64,000 nucleotides of DNA from Thermomicrobiales bacterium (GTDB taxonomy: Bacteria > Chloroflexota > Chloroflexia > Thermomicrobiales > UBA6265), in assembly GCA_019637585.1 (NCBI GenBank), contig JAHBVL010000005.1:1-64000 (forward strand), given 5' to 3'. Below the pieces are notes generated by a model. That model had not been told where the DNA came from. It worked only from the letters and a program-made list of their open reading frames with translations, and made no database searches. Shown piece by piece: positions 17,385 through 26,063 of the stretch. How positions within the stretch are numbered: the stretch's first letter is position 1; each line of letters opens with the position of its first letter. The position numbers and the translations under genes were made by a program.

Positions 17385-18764
17385 CTACGCTCGACCGAGA
17401 CGCTCCAGGTATTCACAGGTCGACACCGTGGCAACCCGAAAATCCTCGAGGCGAAACCACTCGTTGGGAGCGTGGGCATTGCAGTCGGGCAGCGACCAGG
17501 CGAAAAAGATCAGATCGGCGTCCAGCTCCTGCTTGAAGTCCTGGGCGATGGGAATCGTTCCCCCGACGCGGATGATCGCCGGGTCGCTGCCGAAGAGATC
17601 GCGCAATGTCTCCTCCGCGGCGAGCAGGGCAGGGTGCTCGCGGTCGATGGCGTAGGGGAGCGCCGAGCCCTCACGTCCGATGAACTTCAACGTCGCCCCA
17701 GGCGGGCAATTGGCCCGAGCGTGATCCTCCAGGCGGTCCAGGATATCGGCTGGGACCTGATCGGGCACGAGACGACAGGTGATCTTCACCCGAGCCTCGG
17801 ATGGCGTCACCGTTTTCGATCCTGAACCCTGAAATCCACTCCACATGCCATTGATGTCGAGTGTCGGCCGCAGCCACAGCCGTTCCAGTGGATAGAATCC
17901 CGGCTCTCCCCAGAGATCGGAAACGCCGACTGCCCCGAAGTAACGCTCGGCATCGAATGGGACGCGGTCGAGCTCCTCCCGTTCACGATCGGTTGGGTCG
18001 TTGACCTGGTTGTAGAACCCCTTCACCGCCACCCGGCCCGCATCGTCATGGAATGACGCCACCAGCTCGGCCATCGCCTGTGCGGCGTTGCGCACACTGG
18101 CGCCATAGAGCCCTGAGTGCATATCGGTCGATGCGGTGGTCAGAACGATTTCGCACCCGGCGATCCCCTTTGTGGAAATCGTCAGGGCCGGCGTGTTCTC
18201 GTCGAGCATCATGCCGTCGGCGCTGATGACGAAATCGGCTTTCACCTTGCTGGCGTTTTCGCGCAAATAGGGAGCCACCGACGGACTGCTGATCTCCTCT
18301 TCACCCTCGAAGAAAAAGACCAGGTTGATGGGAGGCTGTCCGTCACGGGCGGCCATTGCCTCGACCGCCAGAATCGTGGCCAGGAGACCGGCTTTGTCAT
18401 CGCCCGAACCCCGGGCGTAGATCTTGCCGTCCCGAATCTCCGGTTCGAAGGGGGGCGACTCCCAAAGATCGAGCGGATCGGGCGGTTGGACATCGTAGTG
18501 CGCATAGATCATCGCGGTCGGCTTCGCCAGATCGACCTGCCAGTGGCCGATGACCAGCGGGTGTCCGCCGGTTTCCAGCACCTCGACATCGGGAATACCC
18601 GCCTGGCGCATCCGGTCGGCAATCCAGTTGGCGGCACGTCGCACATCGCTCCGGTGATCGGGAAGCGCGCTGACGCTCGGAATCCGCAGAAAGTCGAAGA
18701 GTTCCGCCAGGTGGGTTTCTTCCCGCTCAGCGAACCAGGAATTCCAGGACGATTCGATCATCAC
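17385..18764 (-). CDS. M20-family dipeptidase / metallopeptidase
   Basis: This metal-dependent peptidase (459 aa) probably cleaves dipeptides or N-acyl amino acids. Zinc ligands and active-site residues are readable: the His in MIYAHYDVQPPDP with the following Asp, the Asp in ARGSGDDKAGLL, the catalytic Glu pair in FFFEGEEEISS, and later FVISADGMM. Near the C-terminus GGTIPIAQDF and FFAWSLPDCNAHAPNEWF fit the dimer/metal region. The lid domain lies in the middle (about 195-350). Length is typical of the M20 dipeptidase group. No signal peptide, so cytosolic. Confidence 0.88.
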   Translation of the reverse strand: MMIESSWNSWFAEREETHLAELFDFLRIPSVSALPDHRSDVRRAANWIADRMRQAGIPDVEVLETGGHPLVIGHWQVDLAKPTAMIYAHYDVQPPDPLDLWESPPFEPEIRDGKIYARGSGDDKAGLLATILAVEAMAARDGQPPINLVFFFEGEEEISSPSVAPYLRENASKVKADFVISADGMMLDENTPALTISTKGIAGCEIVLTTASTDMHSGLYGASVRNAAQAMAELVASFHDDAGRVAVKGFYNQVNDPTDREREELDRVPFDAERYFGAVGVSDLWGEPGFYPLERLWLRPTLDINGMWSGFQGSGSKTVTPSEARVKITCRLVPDQVPADILDRLEDHARANCPPGATLKFIGREGSALPYAIDREHPALLAAEETLRDLFGSDPAIIRVGGTIPIAQDFKQELDADLIFFAWSLPDCNAHAPNEWFRLEDFRVATVSTCEYLERLGRA

Positions 18765-18823
18765 TCACCCTCCTCGGGCGCGTGGCCACGCAACGGTCTC
18801 GCGCGGCCGCAATGCAACGATGG

Positions 18824-19078
18824 TTACTGCAACGCAGTGACGACGATCTGCCGGAGGATCTGGAGTCCAAGAATCAGGATGATGGGGGAAAGATCGATCA
18901 CTCCGGTGTTCGGCAAGAGACTGCGGATCGGCGCCAGCAGCGGCTCGGTGATCTGCACGAGAATCTGGCCGATCGACGTTCGATAGCCTGGATCGAACCA
19001 GGAGAGCAGCGCCCGGCAGAGCACCAGCAGCGTCAAAATAGTGAAGAAGAAGTTGACCAGCGAGGCGAAATCAGACAT
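18824..19078 (-). CDS. YggT-family membrane protein
   Basis: This small protein (84 aa) has two hydrophobic segments: FASLVNFFFTILTLLVLCRALLSW, cut short here, and IDLSPIILILGLQILRQIVV. Between them is the YggT hallmark ITEPLLAPIRSLLP. In other bacteria YggT is linked to division, osmotic tolerance or cofactor assembly, and its exact job is unsettled. It lies 58 bp beyond the coxS stop and about 60 bp before the M20 peptidase start, all on the minus strand. Confidence 0.85.
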   Translation of the reverse strand: MSDFASLVNFFFTILTLLVLCRALLSWFDPGYRTSIGQILVQITEPLLAPIRSLLPNTGVIDLSPIILILGLQILRQIVVTALQ

Positions 19079-19136
19079 TCCCGCTCACCACCGATCGACT
19101 CACGACTCCCGATTCCCTCACGTGCCGCTCCCTGGG

Positions 19137-19649
19137 TTAGTTGCCGGCGACCTGATCGATCGGCGCAGGCTCGGCGCCGCTGGCCAGCAGTTCAGCTGAC
19201 TTGCGCACGGCGTTGACGATGGTGTGATAACCAGTGCACCGGCAGAGATTGCCGTGCAGCTCGTGGCGAATTTCTTCCTCGGTCGGATCGGGATTGCGGG
19301 CGAGCAGCGACGCGGTGGTCATGATCATGCCCGGGGTGCAATAGCCGCATTGCAGACCGTGCTCTTCCCAGAACGCCTGCTGGATGGGATGCAACGTGCC
19401 GAACGGGGCGAAACCCTCGATCGTGGTGACCGACGAACCATCCGCCTGGACGGCCAGAACCGTGCAGCTCTTGGCGCTGACGCCATCGACGAGCACCGTG
19501 CAGGCGCCGCACTGGCTCGTGTCGCACCCGGTGTGCGTACCGGTGAGACCGAGATTGTCCCGGAGGTACTGGACGAGCAGCGTACGCGGCTCGACCTCTG
19601 CAGTTTGCGTCTTGCCATTGACTGTAATCGTTACGGATACCGTGCTCAA
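19137..19649 (-). CDS. coxS: (2Fe-2S) small subunit of a molybdenum hydroxylase (CoxS/XdhC-like)
   Basis: This subunit (170 aa) carries two 2Fe-2S clusters and passes electrons from a molybdenum enzyme. The plant-type ferredoxin cluster cysteines are in [16 protein letters not shown] with a further Cys in AKSCTVLA; the second pair of motifs is [10 protein letters not shown] and [11 protein letters not shown] favour TTG 19649, with GGGGGAAG four bases in front, because translation from an upstream ATG adds 11 unlikely residues. The large and FAD subunits (CoxL, CoxM) are not in this window, so the enzyme's substrate cannot be named. The symbol reflects family only. It lies 38 bp after coxG. 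Confidence 0.85.
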   Translation of the reverse strand: MSTVSVTITVNGKTQTAEVEPRTLLVQYLRDNLGLTGTHTGCDTSQCGACTVLVDGVSAKSCTVLAVQADGSSVTTIEGFAPFGTLHPIQQAFWEEHGLQCGYCTPGMIMTTASLLARNPDPTEEEIRHELHGNLCRCTGYHTIVNAVRKSAELLASGAEPAPIDQVAGN

Positions 19650-19687
19650 CGGTCTTCCCCCAATCCTCTCAGTCCTTCCCAACCCGT

Positions 19688-20131
19688 TTACGAAGCGCCG
19701 CCCGCTTTGCCTGCCAGGCAGCCGAAAAACTGCCCGACGATCTGGCGTGCCGCCGGCTGGATCATCCGGGCGCCGACCCGGGCGATAGTTCCCCGGACGT
19801 TGGCATCGCCGGTGTAATGAACGGTGGTTTTGCCATCAGCCTCAGTCAGAGTGAGTTTGCCAACGCCACTGACCTGCCCCTGTGGGCCACTTCCTTCGAC
19901 TTCCATGGTGAAACTCTCAGGCCCAACCTTATCGGTGATCTTCACTCGTCCACTGAAAGTGCCCTTGATCATCGCGATGCCAATTTTCATCGTTGCCGCG
20001 TACTCATCGTCACCTACCCGATCGAGCTTTTCGCAGCCGGGCAGGCACTGCCGCAGAACCTCCGGGTCGAGCAGAAAATCGTATACCTGCTGACGCGGCG
20101 CATCGAATGTATGCTCGCCAACCAGTTCCAT
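19688..20131 (-). CDS. coxG: CoxG-family SRPBCC protein
   Basis: This protein (147 aa) has the helix-grip fold of the CO dehydrogenase subunit G family: [20 protein letters not shown] at the start, [20 protein letters not shown], a central SGRVKI strand and a long C-terminal helix [18 protein letters not shown]. In Cox systems CoxG is thought to tether the enzyme to the membrane. ATG 20131 is chosen because GGAGGACAGT precedes it. It is upstream of coxS in a two-gene unit that lacks the catalytic subunits. Confidence 0.83.
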   Translation of the reverse strand: MELVGEHTFDAPRQQVYDFLLDPEVLRQCLPGCEKLDRVGDDEYAATMKIGIAMIKGTFSGRVKITDKVGPESFTMEVEGSGPQGQVSGVGKLTLTEADGKTTVHYTGDANVRGTIARVGARMIQPAARQIVGQFFGCLAGKAGGAS

Positions 20132-20274
20132 ACTGTCCTCCAGGAATTGCATTCCAGCGCCGCCGGCGCGTGGCAATGCGACAGTCTAGCACGGCGGTTT
20201 TGCGCACCTACAGAAGAAGCGGGATCGACGTTCCTGCCGATTCCGCCGACGCCGGACCCGAGTTCGGTCAGCGC

Positions 20275-20781
20275 TCAATCCTCAGCTGGCTCGCGGTTCG
20301 CTCCCAGGTGCGCTTCGATGATCGACCGATCATGCACGAATGCCAGCGGAGGAAGCGAGTCGAGGGAAAACCAGCCGATTTCCACAAGATCATCACCAGG
20401 CGCCGGTTCGCCGGCGACCTCGGTCGCCGCGAAGACGAGGAGCACCACCGACTCTCCCTCGTAGGAGACGACATCCTGGATCGCTCCGACCGCCACGTCG
20501 AGCCCCGTTTCTTCCCGAACTTCGCGAACGGCCGCTGCTTCCACGACTTCGCCCCGCTCGACGAACCCCGCCGGCAATCCCCACAGACCCGGCGCTCTGA
20601 CGCCGGGCCCACGTTTGCCCAGCAGCACGCTGTTGTGCCGTTCAATCACCACAGCCACCGCCAGCCGCGGGTCGAACCAGGTCACCCGGCCGCACCGGGT
20701 GCATACCGGCCTCAGGCGTCCATCCCGTTCCTGTTGCTCGGTTTCACCGCCACACTGCTGACAATAGACGACAGATCCCAT
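20275..20781 (-). CDS. NUDIX hydrolase with N-terminal zinc ribbon
   Basis: This protein (168 aa) hydrolyses a nucleoside diphosphate linked to another group. A zinc ribbon is formed by CQQC and CTRC in the first 35 residues. The Nudix box is complete: GFVERGEVVEAAAVREVREE followed by TGL, with the G-x5-E-x7-REUxEExGU spacing. The arrangement resembles NudC-type NADH pyrophosphatase, but this protein lacks the long N-terminal domain and the downstream SQPWPFPxS motif. Substrate uncertain. It stands alone, divergent from the small gene at 20893. Confidence 0.85.
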   Translation of the reverse strand: MGSVVYCQQCGGETEQQERDGRLRPVCTRCGRVTWFDPRLAVAVVIERHNSVLLGKRGPGVRAPGLWGLPAGFVERGEVVEAAAVREVREETGLDVAVGAIQDVVSYEGESVVLLVFAATEVAGEPAPGDDLVEIGWFSLDSLPPLAFVHDRSIIEAHLGANREPAED

Positions 20782-20892
20782 GCCAACTCCAGAATGACCG
20801 AACGCGTCCCTCGGGTCATACTATGACCGATTGGGCGGGCCGCCATGCTGGCCGGCACGCGGGTATGGGTTTTGCCGGATGGGATGTGACGT

Positions 20893-21147
20893 GTGACTGA
20901 TCAGCAGCGAGGGTATGCCGCCTTCTGGAAGCGAATGTCGATCAAGATGGGGCTGAGCGAAGCGGCAAAGCTGATGAGCGGCGGAGTTCGGGGATCGCAT
21001 CTGAGCGCCTTCGAACAGGGGAAGGATCACCCACTGACTCCGGAACAAATCCAGGAGTATCTCGACGTACTGGACAAAGCCGTGGCCGAGAATCCCCCTT
21101 ACGTTCCGGGCGACGACGAGATCGAGCCGATCGAAGACGAGGGGTAA
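20893..21147 (+). CDS. Small putative helix-turn-helix protein
   Basis: This protein (84 aa) resembles a Cro/C1-type DNA-binding fragment: SEAAKLMSGGVRGSHLSAFE with EQGKDHPLTPEQIQEYLDVL following the usual pattern of that fold. It ends in an acidic tail (GDDEIEPIEDEG). The start is GTG 20893 with weak Shine-Dalgarno support. It is convergent with the siderophore-interacting protein gene, 7 bp between the stops. Moderate confidence that it is expressed; the fold is my inference. Confidence 0.55.
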   Translation: MTDQQRGYAAFWKRMSIKMGLSEAAKLMSGGVRGSHLSAFEQGKDHPLTPEQIQEYLDVLDKAVAENPPYVPGDDEIEPIEDEG

Positions 21148-21154
21148 CCGCTCC

Positions 21155-21958
21155 TTACCAGTAGCCGATAGCCGTCACATCGCTGGGGCGAAAACCACGT
21201 TCTCTGCGGAGATACTTGCCGAGCGCCTGCATCGTGCGGAATTCTCCCCCACCCCATGCGTAGCACACACCCTCGGGTATAGCGACAGCGCGCACCGCAT
21301 CGATCAGCGCCTCGCTCTTGCCGGGATGCTCGTTGCCCCGATAGAGCCATGTCACCTCGAGGTCGGCCGGCGACTCGAGCGGATAGATGCATTCCGGTCC
21401 ATCGACCTCGACGATCACTCTGGCCGCCGAACCAGCCGGCAACTGCTCCAGAATGACCGCGATCGCCGGCAGACCCGTTTCGTCGCCGAACAGGAGGTGC
21501 CAGGTGACATTGGGTGGGGGATCGTAGGCGGTGCGCGGCCCCCAGATCGCCAGGGCATCGCCTGGTTCGGCCTCCATGGCCCAGATCGATCCACGCCCCT
21601 CGTCCCCGTGGAGAATCATGTCGACATCGACTTCCAGCACGTCCGGTCTCCACGCCCGAACGGTGTAGTTGCGGGCATGCGGGCGCTCGCTCTCGTCGAG
21701 TTTGAAATAGTCATCCCAGTCGAGGTGTCTCCCGACCGCCGGGCGCTTTCGGTCGCCCATCGGAAAGATGAATGTGATGAACTGGTCGGGAACATCGGTG
21801 ATCCAACCGTCGAATTCGGCGCTCCTGAGCGTGATCCGCCTGACCCGGGGCCGGTACTGCTCGACCCGGACGACCTCCGCGTAGACCACCGACGTCTCCC
21901 GCCTGACCCGGCGGGACCGCCTGGCTGGCTTTTCCGCCACCGCTGCTTCACTCATCAT
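21155..21958 (-). CDS. Siderophore-interacting FAD-binding protein (ferric-siderophore reductase type)
   Basis: This protein (267 aa) belongs to the SIP/ViuB family, which releases iron from imported siderophore complexes by reduction with NAD(P)H. The FAD-binding barrel is seen as RVRRITLRS and HARNYTVRAW; the NAD domain as FGDETGLPAIAVILEQLPAG; and the C-terminal end YAWGGGEFRTMQALGKYLRR, with a closing GYW, is typical. Start ATG 21958 has GAGGCGGG in front; an adjacent ATG at 21955 is equally possible. The basic N-terminal stretch KPARRSRRVRRE is unusual. It is divergent from the permease genes, which supports the iron role. Confidence 0.88.
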   Translation of the reverse strand: MMSEAAVAEKPARRSRRVRRETSVVYAEVVRVEQYRPRVRRITLRSAEFDGWITDVPDQFITFIFPMGDRKRPAVGRHLDWDDYFKLDESERPHARNYTVRAWRPDVLEVDVDMILHGDEGRGSIWAMEAEPGDALAIWGPRTAYDPPPNVTWHLLFGDETGLPAIAVILEQLPAGSAARVIVEVDGPECIYPLESPADLEVTWLYRGNEHPGKSEALIDAVRAVAIPEGVCYAWGGGEFRTMQALGKYLRRERGFRPSDVTAIGYW

Positions 21959-22160
21959 TGTCCCGCCTCGATCAGATTGCTCGGTCCATGGAAGCTCCGC
22001 GCCACCCCCGGAGCGACCTCTTTCGAGCCTGTTTCCACAACAACGGCATCGGGAGCTTCGATTCCAGCCCTGGGAATTTCCGGCAACAACAGACCGCTTC
22101 CGATTCGCGCCCTTGCGAATTCCGACTCGCACAGTCAGAATAAGACTAGTGGCGGCTTCG

Positions 22161-22178
22161 GAACACTGTCAAGTGTTC
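22161..22178. promoter_or_regulatory. Palindrome between the divergent iron genes
   Basis: GAACACT, four bases, and AGTGTTC form a perfect 7-bp inverted repeat in the gap between the siderophore-interacting gene and the permease genes. Its location fits an operator for a metal-responsive repressor, but the bases do not match the Fur or DtxR consensus I know. Confidence 0.45.
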
Positions 22179-22251
22179 GAGTGACCACGTTTCAGTAGAC
22201 CAGAATCTTTCGATTCGGTGTGTACAGCGCCGTCGACCAGCACGCAATGCC

Positions 22252-23337
22252 GTGCGGTTTCCTGTGCCTTCGGAGTGCGGGTTGTCGATATCAATTTCGC
22301 CATCTGAGATACCCAGACTCTCGATCCGGGAACGATGGCTTCCTCACATCTCACGCGGCGCTGGGTTGGTCATCGGCGCCGGGCTGCTGCTGGTCGTGGC
22401 GCTGATCAGTATCCGGTTGGGAACGCACGGCATCTCGACCAGCGACGTCTGGAATGGATTGTTTCACTACGATCCAACCTCATACAATCAGACCCTGGTT
22501 CGGACAATGCGACTGCCCCGCACGGTGATTGCGGTGGGCATCGGCTGCTCGATGGCGGTGGCGGGAGCGGTGATGCAAGGCGTCACCCGCAATCCCCTTG
22601 CCGACCCCTCGATCATCGGGGTCAGTTCCGGCTCGAGCTTTGCGATCGTCGTGGTCGTCTACTACGGTCACCGCACCAGCGCTGCCGAATACTTGCCTTT
22701 TGCCTTTCTTGGCGGCGTGCTCGCTGCGTTCACGGTGATGGCCATTGGCGCGGCCGGCAAAGGGGGGATGAGTCCGGTCAGGCTGGCGCTGGCCGGCATC
22801 GTCATTTCCGCGCTGCTCTCCTCCTGGACGAGCGCGCTCCTTCTTCTCGATCAGAGCACCTATGAACTGGTCCGGTACTGGTTTGCCGGTTCGGTCGCCT
22901 ATCGGGACATCAATCTCTTCTGGCAGCTCTCACCAATTCTGCTCGTGCCAGCGGTTCTCTGCCTGGCGATGGGACACCACCTCAACATCCTCGGCATGGG
23001 AGAGGAAATGGCCCAGAGTCTGGGCATGAGAACCGGGCGGCTCCGGCTTTTCGCCACATCGCTGGTCGTCCTGATGACCGCGGCGGCCGTGGCCATCGCC
23101 GGACCCATCAGCTACATCGGTCTGGCCATCCCCCACATGGTCCGCTCGGTTGTCGGTCCCGATTACCGCTGGGTGCTGCCCTACTCGATGATCTACGGGG
23201 CGATCTTTCTTCTCCTGTCCGACATTCTCGGGCGAATCGTGATGCGGCCGGGCGAGATCGAGGTCGGTATTGTCACCGCGCTGTTCGGTGCCCCCTTCCT
23301 CATCTACCTGGCCCGAAAACGGAGCCTCGCCGGTTGA
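22252..23337 (+). CDS. FecCD-family iron-siderophore ABC permease, first subunit
   Basis: This integral membrane protein (361 aa) has nine or ten hydrophobic segments and the family motifs RLPRTVIAVGIG, AGAVMQGVTRNPLADPSIIG near residue 100 and GPISYIGLAIPHMVR near 285, where the ATPase docks. It imports ferric siderophore or a related metal chelate. The start is uncertain: GTG 22252 is the longest, and TTG starts near 22282 are possible. The first 30 residues are not family-like. The next gene begins inside its stop codon. Confidence 0.87.
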   Translation: MRFPVPSECGLSISISPSEIPRLSIRERWLPHISRGAGLVIGAGLLLVVALISIRLGTHGISTSDVWNGLFHYDPTSYNQTLVRTMRLPRTVIAVGIGCSMAVAGAVMQGVTRNPLADPSIIGVSSGSSFAIVVVVYYGHRTSAAEYLPFAFLGGVLAAFTVMAIGAAGKGGMSPVRLALAGIVISALLSSWTSALLLLDQSTYELVRYWFAGSVAYRDINLFWQLSPILLVPAVLCLAMGHHLNILGMGEEMAQSLGMRTGRLRLFATSLVVLMTAAAVAIAGPISYIGLAIPHMVRSVVGPDYRWVLPYSMIYGAIFLLLSDILGRIVMRPGEIEVGIVTALFGAPFLIYLARKRSLAG

Positions 23338-24398
23338 GTTCCCAGCCTTCTCCGATCAAGCTCACGAGCCAGAAACCGGGGCACATCGTGTTCCGCCGCC
23401 GGTACGTGGCATGGAGGATCAATTTCCGCGTTCTCCTCTTCGCTATTCTCGGCGCGACCGTACTGGTGTTGCTGGCGCTCTGGGCCATGCTCCTGGGCAC
23501 CGCCAACATCTCGGTCGTCGAAGCGGTCCGCGCCTCGTTCGGCAAAGGGGACCCGGACACGATCTTCGTCATGCAGCAGCTGCGGGTTCCGAGGGTGCTG
23601 TGTGCAATCCTTGTCGGTGGATGCCTGGCCATGTCCGGCGCCGTCTTCCAGGGGTTGGTTCGCAATCCGCTCGTCTCCCCGGACATCATCGGCATCGACG
23701 CCGGCGCAACCGCCGCGGCGGTGTTCTGGATTCTGGGAGGTCAGAGCTTCATCTCGCTGCCCGTGGCCGCATTCCTGGGCGCCATGGCCACGGCAGTCGC
23801 CATCTACTTCCTGAGCTGGAAAGGGGGGATCTCCCCCGACCGGTTGATTCTGGTAGGCATCGGCGTCGCCGCCGCTCTGGCGGCGGTCACCACCTTCTTG
23901 CTGATCCGGACACCGCCCAGGGAGGCGCGCCCCGCCCAGGTCTGGACGATCGGTTCGATTTACGGGAGCAACTGGGGTGATATCCAATGGCTTGCCCCCG
24001 TTTTCTTTATGGGGCTGCTCGGATCGGTGATCCTGATGTGGCCGCTTCGTTTGCTGCAGCTGGGAGACGACCTGACGCGCGGGTTGGGCGTTCCGCTGGA
24101 ACGAACCCGCCTCTTGTTGATCGTCGTCGGTTGTCTCCTGGCGGCCACAGCAGTGGCCGTAGCTGGGCCAATCGGTTTCGTGGCATTGATGACCCCGCAC
24201 ATCGTCAAGATGCTGGCCGGACCGCTTTCCGGCAGCGTGATGGTCCTCATCGCCGTGGCCGGCGGTATCTTCCTGCTCGGGGCCGATATGATTGCCCAGC
24301 ACGCCTTACCGGTGAGTCTGCCGGTCGGACTCCTCACTGCTGCGGTCGGCGGTCCCTATTTCCTCTTCCTCCTCTATCGCACGAACGACAGGTCCTGA
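23334..24398 (+). CDS. FecCD-family iron-siderophore ABC permease, second subunit
   Basis: This second permease (354 aa) pairs with the previous one to form the channel. It keeps QLRVPRVLCAILVGGCLAMS, GAVFQGLVRNPLVSPDIIG and GPIGFVALMTPHIVKMLAG, the last being the docking helix for the ATPase. The start is TTG 23334, overlapping the preceding stop (TTGA), which implies translational coupling. The ATP-binding gene starts 2 bp after its stop. Heterodimeric FecC/FecD pairs are normal for this family. Confidence 0.88.
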   Translation: MSSQPSPIKLTSQKPGHIVFRRRYVAWRINFRVLLFAILGATVLVLLALWAMLLGTANISVVEAVRASFGKGDPDTIFVMQQLRVPRVLCAILVGGCLAMSGAVFQGLVRNPLVSPDIIGIDAGATAAAVFWILGGQSFISLPVAAFLGAMATAVAIYFLSWKGGISPDRLILVGIGVAAALAAVTTFLLIRTPPREARPAQVWTIGSIYGSNWGDIQWLAPVFFMGLLGSVILMWPLRLLQLGDDLTRGLGVPLERTRLLLIVVGCLLAATAVAVAGPIGFVALMTPHIVKMLAGPLSGSVMVLIAVAGGIFLLGADMIAQHALPVSLPVGLLTAAVGGPYFLFLLYRTNDRS

Positions 24399-24400
24399 GA

Positions 24401-26041
24401 ATGGTTGCCACAGCCCGCCTCGCCGCAGACAGCGTCACGCTCGGCTATGACGAGCAGACGATCGTCAGTGACGTCTCGCTTGCCATTCCCGATGGGAAGA
24501 TCACGACGATCATCGGTCCGAACGGTTGCGGCAAGTCGACCCTGCTTCGGTCGCTGGTTCGGCTAAAAGCGCCCGATTCCGGTACCGTCATCCTGGACGG
24601 TCAGGCGATCCAGCACTTCCCAACGAAAGAAGTGGCGAAGCGGTTGGGTTTGCTCGCCCAGCAGGCAACGGCGCCAGGGGGCGTAACGGTCGAGGATCTG
24701 GTGATGCGGGGCCGGTTCCCTCACCAGTCGTTTCTCCAGCCACCCAATCAGCAGGACCGGGACGCCGTCGATCGGGCGCTCGATCTGACCAACATGACCG
24801 GTCTGCGAACCCGCCCGGTCGACCAGCTGTCTGGTGGACAGCGACAGCGCGCCTGGATTGCCATGGTGCTGGCCCAGGAAACACCCATCCTGCTTCTGGA
24901 CGAACCGACGACCTATCTGGATATCGCCCATCAGCTGCAGATCGTCGAGCTAGTCCGCCACTTGAACGAAACCGACGGCCGCACGATCGTGCTGGTTCTC
25001 CATGACATCAACGAGGCGATCCGCATCAGCCACAACATCGTGGCGATGAAAGATGGGCAGATTCTGGCCCAGGGATCGCCTGCGTCGATCATCACCAGCG
25101 AGTTGATCGGCGAGATCTACGGCGCCGAATGCGACGTTCTCCTCGCGCCCGGCCAGGACAAGCCATTCTGCATACCACGGGGCAGGCACGCTGCCTCTCC
25201 CGAGTCACGGGAGGCCGCGGCAGCGGTGTTCGAAGTCGACGGATTGCGAACCAGCTACGGCAAGATCAATGTGCTGCATGGTCTGACCTGCGATATGCCA
25301 GCCGGCGCCATCACCGGCATCGTGGGACCCAACGCCTGCGGGAAGTCGACGCTGCTGCGAAGCTGTGGCCGCCTGCTCCGGCCCACAGAGGGACAGGTCC
25401 GGCTTGCGGGACGAGATGTCAACCGGGGCAAGCACAAGGAGCTCTCCCGCAATCTCTCGTTGATGGCTCAGAGTCCGACCATGCCATCCGGATTCCAGGT
25501 CGAGGACCTCGTCTCCCTGGGGCGGGCGCCGCATCAGGGATTCTTCCGCCAATGGCGGGAGGAAGACGAGGAAGCAGTCGAAACGGCGCTCAACCACTGC
25601 AATCTCTGCGAGCTTCGCCGCCGGAGCATCGAAACGCTCTCGGGCGGGCAGCGGCAGCGAGCATGGTTCGGTATGACCCTGGCCCAGGACACCCCGGTGC
25701 TCCTGCTCGACGAGCCCACGACCTTCCTCGACCTGGCGGCGCAGATCGAAATGCTCGATCTGGTGCGGGAGATGAACCAGGCTCAGCAACGGAGCGTGGT
25801 CATGGTGCTGCACGACCTCAACCTCGCCGCTCGCTACTGCGACTACCTGATCGTGATGAAAGATGGGCAGATCGTCACCTCGGGCACACCGCGAGCCGTG
25901 GTCACCGAAGAGATGCTGGCGGACGTTTTCGGGATCGAGGCAACGGTTATGCCCGATCCGGCCAATGGCATGCCATTGGTGATCCCACATCAGGCGATCG
26001 AAGAAATGCACGCCAGCGCCCACGATTCGAACAACGGATAG
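24401..26041 (+). CDS. Double ATP-binding protein of the iron-siderophore importer (two FecE units fused)
   Basis: One chain (546 aa) contains two full FecE/FhuC-type ATPase domains. In the first, Walker A is GPNGCGKST (39-47), the signature LSGGQRQRAW and Walker B LLLDEPTTYLD. In the second, Walker A is GPNACGKST (309-317), with LSGGQRQRAW and LLLDEPTTFLD. Both have the D-loop and switch His (LVLHDINEA, MVLHDLNLA). FecE proteins are normally single and dimerise; here a heterodimer-like pair is tied together by a short linker near residue 265. It matches the two different permeases. No substrate-binding protein gene is in the locus. Confidence 0.9.
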   Translation: MVATARLAADSVTLGYDEQTIVSDVSLAIPDGKITTIIGPNGCGKSTLLRSLVRLKAPDSGTVILDGQAIQHFPTKEVAKRLGLLAQQATAPGGVTVEDLVMRGRFPHQSFLQPPNQQDRDAVDRALDLTNMTGLRTRPVDQLSGGQRQRAWIAMVLAQETPILLLDEPTTYLDIAHQLQIVELVRHLNETDGRTIVLVLHDINEAIRISHNIVAMKDGQILAQGSPASIITSELIGEIYGAECDVLLAPGQDKPFCIPRGRHAASPESREAAAAVFEVDGLRTSYGKINVLHGLTCDMPAGAITGIVGPNACGKSTLLRSCGRLLRPTEGQVRLAGRDVNRGKHKELSRNLSLMAQSPTMPSGFQVEDLVSLGRAPHQGFFRQWREEDEEAVETALNHCNLCELRRRSIETLSGGQRQRAWFGMTLAQDTPVLLLDEPTTFLDLAAQIEMLDLVREMNQAQQRSVVMVLHDLNLAARYCDYLIVMKDGQIVTSGTPRAVVTEEMLADVFGIEATVMPDPANGMPLVIPHQAIEEMHASAHDSNNG

Positions 26042-26063
26042 GTTGTTCCCGCGGTGGCCGGCT

